Assembly: GCF_002733955.1 (NCBI RefSeq)
Contig: NZ_NVXQ01000001.1
Location: forward strand, 62,001 to 126,000
DNA: 64,000 bases
From: Hoeflea sp.
GTDB lineage: Bacteria; Pseudomonadota; Alphaproteobacteria; Rhizobiales; Rhizobiaceae
Direction: 5' to 3'
In this document: positions 1 to 8,255 of the stretch, one piece after another
Position numbering within the stretch: position 1 is the stretch's first letter
How the letters are laid out: each line of letters begins with the position of its first letter
The notes under the pieces: generated by a model
What the model saw: the letters and a program-made list of their open reading frames with translations, nothing else
Databases searched by the model: none
Told to the model about the DNA's origin: nothing
Made by a program: the position numbers and the translations under genes

Positions 1-1721
1 CGAGCGCCCCCAACCCGTCGGTCGAAACCCTGCTGCACGCCTTCCTGCCGCACAATTTTGTCGACCACACCCACGCTACGGCGTTTCTGGCGCTGGCAAA
101 CCTGCCTGATGCCGAAGCTGCGATCCATGAGATCTTCGGTGACCGGCTGGCTGTTGTGCCCTACATCATGCCCGGTTTCGCGCTGGCCAAAAAGGCGGCC
201 GAAGTGTTTGACGCCAATCCCGACTGCGAAGGCCTGATCCTGCTCAAGCATGGCCATTTCACCTTCGGCGCAACGGCGCGCGAAAGTTATGACAAGGTCA
301 TCGAGCACACCAACATGGTCGAGGAATGGCTGGCCGCCCGTGCCAACGGCCGCAGCTTTGATCTCACCGTCCAGCGCGACCGCTCCATACCGGATGCGGA
401 CCTGGCCGCACCGGTCCTTCCGCTCTTGCGCGGCGCGATCGGTCGTCTGCGAGGCGCGCATCACGCAAGCGCCCCGCGGCCGGTGGTGATGGACGTCAGA
501 AGCGGCGAGGCGATCGACGCTTTCCTGCATCGCGGTGATCTCGAACAGCTGGCCCAACGCGGGGTCGCATCGCCCGATCATGTCATTCGCACCAAGGGCC
601 GCATGCTGGTTCTCGGCAAGCAGGATCTGGCCAGCGGACGCGAGGGCATTCAGGCGCGAGTGGATGAGTTCGCCAAGGCTTACCATGCGATGTTCGACGC
701 CCAGAACCAGCGGGTCGGCGGCGGCAAGGTGATGCTGGAGCCGCACCCCTGCGTCGCTTGGGTCGAAGGGCTCGGCATTATCGGCATCGGCAAGGATGCA
801 TCGGCCGCTGCTGCCGCCGCTGATATTGCCGAACAGACCGTCGAAGTCATGACGCTCGGCGAAGCGGCCGGCGGGTTCCGCCCCATTGGTCCGGATGATC
901 TGTTCGACATGGAGTACTGGTCGCTCGAGCAGGCCAAGCTGGCAAAGGCTGCCGCCAAGCCCTTCACCGGGCAGGTGGTGGCCGTCACCGGCGGCGCCGG
1001 CGCCATCGGGCTTGCGACGGCCAAGGCCTTTGCGCGTGAGGGCGCAGCGATCGCCCTGATCGATTTCAACGCCGAGGCCTGCAAGGCCGCCGCCGCCGCG
1101 ATCGGACCGAATTGCCTTGCCGTGGTCGCCGATCTGACCGCAAAGGGTGCAGCAGACAAGGCCGTGGCCGAGATCGTTGAACGCTTCGGTGGCCTCGATG
1201 TGCTGGTGTCCAACGCCGGCGCCGCCATTCAGGGCATGCTGCTCGATTTCGACGAGGACACGCTGCGCTCGAGCTTCGAGCTCAATTTCTTTTCCCATCT
1301 CGCCATGGCGCGCGCTGCGGCACGGGTGTTCGCGGCGCAGGAGCATGGCGGCCAGATGCTGTTCAACGTCTCCAAGCAGGCGGTCAACCCGGGCAAGGGC
1401 TTTGGCGCCTACGGGCTTCCCAAGGCCGCAACCTTCTTCCTGGTCCGGCAACTGGCGCTTGAACTCGGCGGCTCCGGCGTCAGGGTCAACGGCGTCAATG
1501 CCGACCGCATCCGCTCCGGCCTGCTGACCGACGACTTCATCAAGTCCCGCGCCGAGGCGAGAGGTGTGTCCGCGTCCGATTACATGGCCGGCAACCTGCT
1601 CAAGGCAGAGGTCGAAGCGCATCATGTCGCCGATGCTTTCATGGCGCTGGCGAAGTCAGAGCGGACCACGGCCCATGTCATCACCGTCGATGGCGGCAAC
1701 ATCGAGGCCGCATTACGTTAG
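1..1721 (+). CDS. Fused class II aldolase / short-chain dehydrogenase, 5' end cut by window edge
   Basis: The frame is already open at base 3, so the true start lies outside the window; about 573 residues are visible. The N-terminal part is a class II aldolase/adducin domain: the zinc-binding histidines are in DHTHA (63-77). The C-terminal part is a Rossmann SDR domain with nucleotide motif TGGAGAIG (987-1010), an NAG motif and the catalytic pair in YGLPK (1410-1424). This fusion is the arrangement of rhamnulose-1-phosphate aldolase/lactaldehyde dehydrogenase proteins of rhizobial rhamnose catabolism, which cleave a ketose phosphate and oxidise the aldehyde product. The neighbouring genes inside the window do not belong to sugar catabolism, so the substrate rests on family resemblance alone. 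The fusion is certain, the sugar is not. Confidence 0.85.
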   Translation, partial: SAPNPSVETLLHAFLPHNFVDHTHATAFLALANLPDAEAAIHEIFGDRLAVVPYIMPGFALAKKAAEVFDANPDCEGLILLKHGHFTFGATARESYDKVIEHTNMVEEWLAARANGRSFDLTVQRDRSIPDADLAAPVLPLLRGAIGRLRGAHHASAPRPVVMDVRSGEAIDAFLHRGDLEQLAQRGVASPDHVIRTKGRMLVLGKQDLASGREGIQARVDEFAKAYHAMFDAQNQRVGGGKVMLEPHPCVAWVEGLGIIGIGKDASAAAAAADIAEQTVEVMTLGEAAGGFRPIGPDDLFDMEYWSLEQAKLAKAAAKPFTGQVVAVTGGAGAIGLATAKAFAREGAAIALIDFNAEACKAAAAAIGPNCLAVVADLTAKGAADKAVAEIVERFGGLDVLVSNAGAAIQGMLLDFDEDTLRSSFELNFFSHLAMARAAARVFAAQEHGGQMLFNVSKQAVNPGKGFGAYGLPKAATFFLVRQLALELGGSGVRVNGVNADRIRSGLLTDDFIKSRAEARGVSASDYMAGNLLKAEVEAHHVADAFMALAKSERTTAHVITVDGGNIEAALR

Positions 1722-1931
1722 GCGGTCAGGCGCATCGGCACCGCGCCGCTGCGCCTGCGACGCTTTGTCCCTCATCTTCCGGTCGGCGGTTTGATGGTGC
1801 TCAGATATCCACAATTGCAAGCCACAACGGCGAAATCTCTTGCGATTTGCGGGTCCGGCGCTGCCTGACCGAAAGTCTTCGTTTACCAATGGGGCAAACG
1901 GGGGCGCGGCCAATGCCCGGTTTCTCTCATC

Positions 1932-1948
1932 ATATTGCAAAGCAATAT
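1932..1948. promoter_or_regulatory. Perfect 7-bp inverted repeat upstream of the FDH operon
   Basis: ATATTGC-AAA-GCAATAT is a perfect palindrome with a 3-nt centre, about 57 bases before the torD-like start, in the 284-base gap after the aldolase gene. A second, shorter repeat (AAATC...GATTT) lies near 1833-1848. The T-N11-A geometry would suit a LysR-type regulator, but no regulator gene is adjacent. The role as FDH operator is inference. Confidence 0.45.
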
Positions 1949-2005
1949 CGATTTGGATTGCTTTAGGTCAGGAAAGATGATCTTTTTGCATAAGGGAGAA
2001 AGCAT

Positions 2006-2611
2006 GTGCTGAATCAACAAGCTCGTTCGACAGATCCAGTTGATGAAACCGATCAGTCTCGGGTCAATGTCTACAGGCTTCTGGCACGGCTTCTGCGCGA
2101 ACCGCCCGACGCATCTCTCATTTCCATTCTGACCCAGATGACAGGCGACGAGTCTGAACTCGGCACGGCGATTGCCGATCTCTCGAACGCTGCGGCCAGC
2201 ATGAGCCTGGCCGAGGCGCGCGATGAGTACGACGTTTTGTTCATCGGCCTCGGCCGTGGCATTCTGACGCCTTTCGGTTCCTACTATCTTACGGGTTTCA
2301 TGCACGAAAAGCCCCTCGCGCGCTTGCGCGACGACATGCGTCCGCTGGGCATTGCCCGCAGCGACGATGTCAAGGATCCCGAGGATCACGCGGCCGCATT
2401 GATGGAAATGATGGCAGGTCTGATCGACGGCACTTTTGGTGCAGTGCAGCCACTGTCCGTGCAGAAGTCATTCTTCGACAGCCATGTCGGCAGCTGGACG
2501 CCGCATTTTTTCAAGGATCTCGAGACCTGTTCGTCGGCACGGTTTTTTAAACCTGTTGGCCGCATAGGTCGTCTGTTCATGGCAATCGAGCAAGGTGCGT
2601 TCGAGATGTAG
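2006..2611 (+). CDS. TorD/DmsD-family maturation chaperone for formate dehydrogenase
   Basis: A 201-residue, probably all-helical cytoplasmic protein of the TorD family, the chaperones that hold a molybdoenzyme and its Tat signal until cofactor insertion is complete. Family features visible are an N-terminal RVNVYRLLARLLREPP segment, a DEYDVLFIGLGRG segment and a C-terminal helix ending in FMAIEQGAFEM. The start is the GTG at 2006, with an AAGGGAGAA ribosome site at 1992-2000. An ATG two bases earlier (2004) opens only a two-codon frame that ends at TGA, so it cannot encode this product. As first gene of the FDH operon, followed by the Tat-dependent catalytic subunit, its client is most likely FdhA. 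Confidence 0.85.
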   Translation: MLNQQARSTDPVDETDQSRVNVYRLLARLLREPPDASLISILTQMTGDESELGTAIADLSNAAASMSLAEARDEYDVLFIGLGRGILTPFGSYYLTGFMHEKPLARLRDDMRPLGIARSDDVKDPEDHAAALMEMMAGLIDGTFGAVQPLSVQKSFFDSHVGSWTPHFFKDLETCSSARFFKPVGRIGRLFMAIEQGAFEM

Positions 2612-2715
2612 GCCGCCCTTGCGGTGAGTGTTTGTACAAGGTGTATCGCAGTCCGGAAAAGACGCCCGGCCAGACTGCAGAAAACGGTTAGAGGCGTCGA
2701 GAAGTGGAGACGAAA

Positions 2716-2913
2716 ATGAAGGCTAAGACCGAAGACGTCACGACCGACCGTCGCGGTTTTCTGAAATTCGCCGGGCTGGGCACAGTTGCCGGCGGCGCGG
2801 CTCTTGTCGCAGGCGGCGAAAGCCAGGCTGTCGAACTTGCCGAACCTGCGGGTGACGCCGGCTACCGGGAAACCGACCACATCAAGGCCTACTACGCCAG
2901 CACACGGTTTTAG
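2716..2913 (+). CDS. Small Tat-signal protein of formate dehydrogenase loci
   Basis: A 65-residue protein with a twin-arginine motif DRRGFLKFAG near the N-terminus, then a hydrophobic Gly/Ala-rich segment and a short polar tail. Such tiny proteins between a TorD-like chaperone and fdhA are known as formate dehydrogenase region Tat targets; their function is unestablished. The ATG at 2716 is preferred because GGAG lies 7 bases upstream; an in-frame GTG at 2704 would add four residues. The stop is 81 bases before fdhA, with which it probably shares a transcript. It may be a periplasmic assembly partner or a Tat escort for the iron-sulfur subunit. Confidence 0.75.
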   Translation: MKAKTEDVTTDRRGFLKFAGLGTVAGGAALVAGGESQAVELAEPAGDAGYRETDHIKAYYASTRF

Positions 2914-2994
2914 GGCCACATCTGCCAGCACGCGGTTCTGAGGAGAATCCTTGCTGATCGTCATGGAGACGAATTAAACCCAACGGAGGATACT

Positions 2995-5976
2995 ATGCTC
3001 AGGAAGAAGACAAATGGGGTTGCGCGAGGCCCCCGGCTGTCCTCGACGGTAGCAGAGCACGGAGTGACCGCGATCGATCGCCGGACATTCCTCAAGCGTT
3101 CGGGTCTCACCATCGGTGGGGCTGCGGCCATTTCCACGCTTTCGGGCGGAATGGTCAAACGCGCGGAAGCTCAGACAGCCGCAGGCACCGCAGACGTCGT
3201 GACCCGGAAATCGGTCTGCACCCACTGCTCGGTCGGCTGCACGGTAATTGCAGAAGTCGAAAACGGTGTCTGGACCCGTCAGGCTCCTGGCTATGATTCT
3301 CCCTTCAACATCGGCGCCCATTGCGCCAAGGGCGCGTCGGTCCGCGAGCATGCGCATGGCGACCGCCGTTTGAAGTACCCGATGAAGCTGGTCGGCGGAA
3401 AGTGGCAGCGCGTCTCCTGGGACGATGCCATCAACGAGATCGGCGACAAGATGCTTGAGGTGCGTGAGACCTCCGGACCGGATTCGGTCTACTGGCTCGG
3501 TTCCGCCAAGCACTCCAATGAACAGGCTTATCTGTTCCGCAAATTCGCGGCCTACTGGGGGACAAACAACGTCGACCACCAGGCCCGCATCTGCCATTCG
3601 ACCACGGTCTCCGGTGTTGCCAACACCTGGGGCTACGGCGCGATGACCAACTCCTACAACGATATCCACAATGCCAGGTCGATGATCCTGATCGGATCGA
3701 ACCCGGCTGAGGCACATCCGGTGTCGTTGCTGCATCTTCTCAAGTGCAAGGAAGAGAACAATGCACCGCTGATCGTCTGCGATCCGCGTTTTACCCGCAC
3801 GGCCGCGCATGCCGACGAGTTCGTCCGCTTCCGTCCGGGAAGCGACGTGGCGCTGATCTGGGGCATTCTCTACCACGTGTTCGAGAACGGCTGGGAAGAC
3901 AAGGAATACATTTCCTCCCGTGTCTGGGGCATGGACCAGATCCGTGAAGAAGTGAAGAAATGGAACCCGGCGGAAGTCGAGCGTGTGACCGGCGTGCCTG
4001 GCTCGCAGCTCGAGCGGGTGGCCCGTACGCTGGCTGAAAATCGTCCCGGCACCCTGATCTGGTGCATGGGCGGAACCCAGCACACCAACGGATCGTCCAA
4101 CACCCGCGCCTATTCGATCCTGCAGCTGGCACTTGGCAATATCGGCAAGAGCGGCGGTGGCGCCAACATCTTCCGCGGTCATGACAATGTGCAGGGCGCG
4201 ACCGATCTGGGCGTGCTCGCCGATACGCTGCCGGGCTATTTCGGCCTGACCGCGGGCGCCTACGCTCACTGGGCGCGCGTCTGGGGTGAAGACCTCGATT
4301 GGCTCAAGGGCCGTTTTGCCACCATGAAAGGCAAGGACGGAAAGAACAAGTTGATGATGAACGAGACCGGTATTCCGGTGTCGCGCTGGATCGACGGTGT
4401 TCTCGAAGCCAAGGACAATCTCGAGCAGCCCGACAACACCAAGGTCATGGTGTTCTGGGGCCATGCGCCGAACTCGCAAACCCGCCTGCCGGAAATGCAG
4501 AAGGCCATGGGAATGCTCGACCTGCTGGTCGTGGTCGACCCCTATCCGACCATGACCGCGGTGCTCCAGGACCGCCAGGATGGCGTCTACCTGCTGCCGG
4601 CCTCGACCCAGTTCGAGACCTACGGTTCGGTAACGGCGTCCAACCGGTCGATCCAATGGCGTGAGGCGGTGGTTGATCCGCTGTTCGAATCGCTGCCTGA
4701 CCACACCATCATGTACAAGTTCGCCAAGAAGTTCGGTTTTGAGGATCGTCTGTTCCGCAACATCGAGGTCAATGGCGAAGAGCCGCTGGTCGAGGACATC
4801 ACCCGCGAGTGGAACCGTGGCATGTGGACCATCGGCATGACCGGGCAGTCGCCCGAGCGGTTGAAGTCTCACATGGAGAACCAGCACACTTTCGACAAGA
4901 CCACCCTGCGTGGTGTCGGCGGGCCGCATGACGGGGAATTTTATGGTTTGCCCTGGCCGTGTTGGGGAACACCGGAGATGAAGCACACCGGTTCGGCCAA
5001 CCTCTACGACGTCTCGACTCCCGTCGCCCAGGGCGGCATGGGCTTCCGTGCCCGTTTTGGCGTCGAGCGCAATGGCGACAACCTGCTGGCCGAAAACAGC
5101 TGGCCGGTTGGCTCAGAGATCGAGGACGGTTATCCCGAGTTCACCATGGCCATGCTCAAGGGGCTTGGCTGGGACAAGGATCTGACTGCTTACGAGCGCA
5201 GGATGATCGAATATGTCGCAGGCATCCTCAAGGATCGCCCGAACGAGGAAGAGGTCGGCGAGACCTCGCACCAGGGCGATATCCCGTCCGACTATGACGA
5301 CAAGGTTGGAGGCGTGAACTGGAAGGTTGATCTTTCCGGCGGCATCCAGCGTGTTGCCATCAAGCACGGCTGCGCGCCCTACGGCAACGCCAAGGCCCGC
5401 GCCGTGGTCTGGACCTTCCCCGATCCGGTGCCGCTGCATCGCGAACCGCTCTACGCGCCAAATCGCGAACTCGTGGCCGACTATCCGACGATCGCCGACA
5501 AGACCTTCTGGCGTGTGCCGACGGCCTTCAAGTCGATCCAGGACGTCGATCATTCCAAGGACTTCCCGCTGGTCATGACCTCCGGGCGTCTGGTCGAATA
5601 TGAAGGCGGCGGCGATGAAACCCGCTCCAACCCTTGGCTGGCCGAGCTGCAGCAGGAGATGTTCGTCGAGATCAACACCTTCGACGCCAACAATCTTGGC
5701 ATCCGGGACCGTGAAGCGGTCTGGCTGCACAGCCCGTCCGGCGCCAAGATCAAGGTGATGGCGATGCTGACCGAACGGGTTGGCAGAGGTGTTGTCTTCT
5801 GTCCGTTCCACTTCGGCGGGCAGTTCCAGGGTGTGGACCAGAGAGACAAGTATCCTGAAGGGGCTGATCCGATCGTGCTTGGGGAAGCGTGCAACACCGC
5901 GCAGACCTACGGCTACGACATGGTCACGCAAATGCAGGAAACCAAAACCACGCTTTGCCGCATCGAGCGGGCATAG
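2995..5976 (+). CDS. fdhA: Formate dehydrogenase catalytic (alpha) subunit, Mo/W-bisMGD
   Basis: The 993-residue catalytic subunit oxidises formate to CO2. Residues 29-38 form a twin-arginine signal (RRTFLKRSGL), so the folded enzyme is exported to the periplasm. Cys75, Cys78, Cys82 and Cys110 bind the N-terminal [4Fe-4S] cluster. The metal ligand is Cys200, followed by the catalytic His201 (RICHSTTVSG), so this is a cysteine and not a selenocysteine enzyme. The C-terminal part (after about 850) is the molydopterin dinucleotide-binding domain. The downstream fdhB starts 14 bases after the stop. The length and the partner subunits match the Fdh3-type membrane-bound enzymes of proteobacteria. 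A tungstate transporter in the same island leaves open whether the metal is Mo or W. Confidence 0.95.
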   Translation: MLRKKTNGVARGPRLSSTVAEHGVTAIDRRTFLKRSGLTIGGAAAISTLSGGMVKRAEAQTAAGTADVVTRKSVCTHCSVGCTVIAEVENGVWTRQAPGYDSPFNIGAHCAKGASVREHAHGDRRLKYPMKLVGGKWQRVSWDDAINEIGDKMLEVRETSGPDSVYWLGSAKHSNEQAYLFRKFAAYWGTNNVDHQARICHSTTVSGVANTWGYGAMTNSYNDIHNARSMILIGSNPAEAHPVSLLHLLKCKEENNAPLIVCDPRFTRTAAHADEFVRFRPGSDVALIWGILYHVFENGWEDKEYISSRVWGMDQIREEVKKWNPAEVERVTGVPGSQLERVARTLAENRPGTLIWCMGGTQHTNGSSNTRAYSILQLALGNIGKSGGGANIFRGHDNVQGATDLGVLADTLPGYFGLTAGAYAHWARVWGEDLDWLKGRFATMKGKDGKNKLMMNETGIPVSRWIDGVLEAKDNLEQPDNTKVMVFWGHAPNSQTRLPEMQKAMGMLDLLVVVDPYPTMTAVLQDRQDGVYLLPASTQFETYGSVTASNRSIQWREAVVDPLFESLPDHTIMYKFAKKFGFEDRLFRNIEVNGEEPLVEDITREWNRGMWTIGMTGQSPERLKSHMENQHTFDKTTLRGVGGPHDGEFYGLPWPCWGTPEMKHTGSANLYDVSTPVAQGGMGFRARFGVERNGDNLLAENSWPVGSEIEDGYPEFTMAMLKGLGWDKDLTAYERRMIEYVAGILKDRPNEEEVGETSHQGDIPSDYDDKVGGVNWKVDLSGGIQRVAIKHGCAPYGNAKARAVVWTFPDPVPLHREPLYAPNRELVADYPTIADKTFWRVPTAFKSIQDVDHSKDFPLVMTSGRLVEYEGGGDETRSNPWLAELQQEMFVEINTFDANNLGIRDREAVWLHSPSGAKIKVMAMLTERVGRGVVFCPFHFGGQFQGVDQRDKYPEGADPIVLGEACNTAQTYGYDMVTQMQETKTTLCRIERA

Positions 5977-5990
5977 GGAGGATATACAAT

Positions 5991-6584
5991 ATGGCTAGAA
6001 TGAAATTCCTCTGCGACGCTGAACGCTGCATCGAGTGCAACGCCTGTGTCACCGCCTGCAAGAACGAGAACGAAGTGCCGTGGGGCGTGAACCGCCGTCG
6101 CGTCGTCACCATCAATGACGGCAAGCCCGGTGAACGCTCGATCTCGGTCGCCTGCATGCACTGCTCTGACGCGCCGTGCATGGCGGTCTGCCCGGTCGAT
6201 TGTTTCTACCAGACGGCGGACGGCATCGTGCTGCACGACAAGGATCTGTGCATCGGTTGCGGCTATTGCTTCTATGCGTGCCCCTTCGGCGCGCCGCAAT
6301 TCCCGCAGGCGTCGAACTTCGGCTCCCGCGGCAAGATGGACAAGTGCACCTTCTGTGCCGGCGGTCCGGAAGAAGACACCTCCGCCGCCGAGTTCCAGAA
6401 ATACGGCCGCAACCGCATTGCGGAAGGCAAGCTGCCGCTGTGTGCCGAGATGTGCTCGACCAAGGCTCTGCTGGCCGGAGACGGCGACACGGTTTCGCAG
6501 ATCTACCGCGAACGTATCGTTGCACGCGGCTTCGGTGCTGGAGCCTGGGGCTGGGGTACAGCCTACGAGCAGAAGGGCGGTTGA
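5991..6584 (+). CDS. fdhB: Formate dehydrogenase iron-sulfur (beta) subunit, Fdh3B type
   Basis: A 197-residue ferredoxin-like electron-transfer subunit carrying electrons from FdhA to the cytochrome b subunit. Four cysteine sets are visible: CIECNACVTAC (13-23), then CMHCSDAPCMAVCPVDC, CIGCGYCFYACP, and CTFC with later cysteines, consistent with four [4Fe-4S] clusters. It has no Tat signal, so it should be exported by hitch-hiking with FdhA. It also lacks the C-terminal transmembrane helix of E. coli FdnH, as is usual for the Fdh3 type. The ATG at 5991 follows a GGGAGG site at 5976-5981; an upstream in-frame extension overlapping fdhA is rejected on that basis. Confidence 0.93.
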   Translation: MARMKFLCDAERCIECNACVTACKNENEVPWGVNRRRVVTINDGKPGERSISVACMHCSDAPCMAVCPVDCFYQTADGIVLHDKDLCIGCGYCFYACPFGAPQFPQASNFGSRGKMDKCTFCAGGPEEDTSAAEFQKYGRNRIAEGKLPLCAEMCSTKALLAGDGDTVSQIYRERIVARGFGAGAWGWGTAYEQKGG

Positions 6585-6601
6585 TCGGCGTTCGCCCATC
6601 A

Positions 6602-6642
6602 CAGCCAGACCGGCCGGCGGGAGCATTCTTGCCGGTCGGCTG
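6602..6642 (+). promoter_or_regulatory. Hairpin between fdhB and fdhC
   Basis: In the 97-base gap CAGCC-A-GACCGGC (6602-6614) pairs with GCCGGTC-GGCTG (6631-6642), 12 pairs with one bulge. No T-run follows, so it is not a classical terminator. It may set the subunit ratio or protect mRNA. Confidence 0.4.
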
Positions 6643-6681
6643 GTGGTCGCCAGATCGTATCCGGACACCGGGAGTTCACCG

Positions 6682-7839
6682 ATGAAACATCTCACGACGC
6701 GCCGCGCGTCTGCGCGATACCTCCTACCCGGCATCGCTTTTGCGCTCTTGTTTCTTGCCGGGCTGCTGCTGCCGCTCGAGGCCAATGCCCAGAGCTCGGT
6801 TCGCCCACCTGAAGATGCCACGACCTCGATCGCGCCGCCCGGACCGCCCTTGCAGGGCGGGGTTCAGGGCACCGAATCGGATGCCGATATCTGGCGTGAT
6901 ATCCGTCAGGGTGAGGTGGGTTATGTGCCGATCCCCGACAAGTCGGCCGGGCTGATGATCCAGTCGCAGGGCGAAGACTGGCGGCTTTATCGCAACGGCC
7001 CGATGAATGATTACCTGGGCTACGCCATGCTGGCCACGATTGTGTTGCTGGCGCTGTTCTTTGCCATTCGCGGCCGCATCAAGGTCGAGCACGGAATGTC
7101 AGGGATCAAGATCAAGCGCTTCTCCACCCTTGAGCGGATGAGCCATTGGCTGATGGCGCTGTCCTTCATCACACTCGGAATCAGTGGCCTCAACTTCACC
7201 TTCGGCCGCTCGTTCGTCTTGCCTGTCATCGGCAAGGACCTGTTCGGCCCCTTGTCCGGCTTTCTCAAGGCCACGCACAATTACACCGCCTTTGCCTTCA
7301 TGGTCGGCCTCGTTCTCGCCTTTGTGCTCTGGATCGTCCACAACATCCCTGACCGGACCGATCTCAACTGGCTGGCCAAGGGCGGCGGACTGATCGGCAA
7401 GTCGAACCATCCGCCGGCGAGGAAGTTCAATGCCGGCCAGAAGCTTATCTTCTGGGGCGTGATGCTTCTCGGCCTGTCGGTGTCGGTCTCGGGCTGGGCT
7501 TTGCTGTTTCCTTTCGAGCACCACCTGTTTACCAGCACCTTCGCGCTTCTGGGCAATATCGGTATCGATGTTCCGGCCATTCTCGGCCTGCCGGAGCCGC
7601 CTTACACCGCCATTCAGGAGCAGCAGTTCAACAGCGCCTGGCATGGTATCATTGCAGTCGTGATGATCTGTCTGGTCCTCGCCCATATCTATATCGGCAC
7701 CATCGGGATGCAGGGCGCCTACGATGCCATGGGCTCGGGAGAGGTCGACCTCAACTGGGCGCGGGAACACCATTCCCTGTGGGTTGAGGAAGTCATGGCT
7801 AAGAAGACCGAGCGGTCTTCACCCGCGCCGGCCGAGTGA
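6682..7839 (+). CDS. fdhC: Formate dehydrogenase cytochrome b (gamma) subunit
   Basis: A 385-residue membrane subunit that passes electrons from FdhB to the quinone pool. Residues 12-36 form a cleavable signal or first helix ending in ANAQ. About five further hydrophobic helices follow (roughly 113-130, 155-172, 200-220, 254-276 and 320-340). Candidate haem b ligands are His155 (RMSHW), His199 (ATHNY), His321 (SAWHG) and His335 (LAHIY), the pattern of the FdnI/FdoI family. The extra N-terminal periplasmic domain (about 37-110) is typical of Fdh3-type gamma subunits. The start at 6682 has GGGAG about 8 bases upstream. Confidence 0.92.
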   Translation: MKHLTTRRASARYLLPGIAFALLFLAGLLLPLEANAQSSVRPPEDATTSIAPPGPPLQGGVQGTESDADIWRDIRQGEVGYVPIPDKSAGLMIQSQGEDWRLYRNGPMNDYLGYAMLATIVLLALFFAIRGRIKVEHGMSGIKIKRFSTLERMSHWLMALSFITLGISGLNFTFGRSFVLPVIGKDLFGPLSGFLKATHNYTAFAFMVGLVLAFVLWIVHNIPDRTDLNWLAKGGGLIGKSNHPPARKFNAGQKLIFWGVMLLGLSVSVSGWALLFPFEHHLFTSTFALLGNIGIDVPAILGLPEPPYTAIQEQQFNSAWHGIIAVVMICLVLAHIYIGTIGMQGAYDAMGSGEVDLNWAREHHSLWVEEVMAKKTERSSPAPAE

Positions 7840-7857
7840 GACGGGAAGGAAGAGACC

Positions 7858-7986
7858 ATGAAAGCATTTCTTCTCAGCATTGCAGTTTTGCTGCTGATTG
7901 TCGCCGGAGCCCGGTTTGGCCTCAAGCCGCTGTGGGAAACCCCGTCGGCGGTGGCTTATTCGACAGATAATGTGCGCCTCCACTGA
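7858..7986 (+). CDS. 42-residue single-helix membrane peptide at the end of fdhABC
   Basis: ATG at 7858 opens a 42-codon frame ending at TGA 7984-7986. An AGGAAGAG site lies just upstream (7846-7853), and the start is only 18 bases after the fdhC stop. The product has one hydrophobic helix (about residues 4-18, FLLSIAVLLLIVAGA) and a short polar tail ending VRLH. I do not recognise a named family. Its size, spacing and ribosome site suggest a real accessory peptide, perhaps an assembly or stability factor for the cytochrome b subunit. It is easily missed by gene callers. Confidence 0.65.
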   Translation: MKAFLLSIAVLLLIVAGARFGLKPLWETPSAVAYSTDNVRLH

Positions 7987-8055
7987 TAGGCTTTACCCGG
8001 CCGCGGGCACAGGGTGCTTTTCGGCCGTACCGGCCCCGGAAATGAAAGTGACACA

Positions 8056-8247
8056 ATGAGCGACGAAACCTTCAACCTGTCGATGCGCAAATTCCTCAAG
8101 CAAGTGGGCGTCACGTCGCAGCAGCAGATCGAGGAGCTGGTGCGCTCGGGCGCCGCGGGCAGCGGCCCGTTGAAGCTCAAGATGGTGCTGACAGCCGAGG
8201 GCACCGATATGCATCATGTCGTGACCGGCGAAGTCGAGTTGCCCTGA
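8056..8247 (+). CDS. DUF6494 family protein
   Basis: A 63-residue soluble protein beginning MSDETFNLSMRKFLKQVGVT, the signature of the DUF6494 family. A helix-rich N-terminal half (RKFLKQVGVTSQQQIEELVR) resembles a small helix-turn-helix or adaptor fold. The C-terminal half (LKLKMVLTAEG...VTGEVELP) looks like a beta hairpin. The start at 8056 is chosen because conservation begins there; a longer frame from 8014 has no good ribosome site. It lies 69 bases after the membrane peptide and 8 before the next gene. Function unknown; the context implies a role in FDH assembly. Confidence 0.75.
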   Translation: MSDETFNLSMRKFLKQVGVTSQQQIEELVRSGAAGSGPLKLKMVLTAEGTDMHHVVTGEVELP

Positions 8248-8255
8248 CCGGAAAC

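Noticed and set aside
2004-2012. ATG two bases before the chaperone start
   Set aside because: It reads ATG TGC TGA, a two-codon frame; the GTG at 2006 leads into the conserved protein.
3185-3600. Possible selenocysteine form of formate dehydrogenase
   Set aside because: The active-site codon at residue 200 is a cysteine codon, not TGA, and there is no in-frame TGA in the gene.
2974-4986. Long minus-strand open frame (670 codons) opposite fdhA
   Set aside because: It mirrors fdhA, which has all cofactor motifs; GC-rich codon bias keeps the antisense frame open. No family motif or ribosome site.
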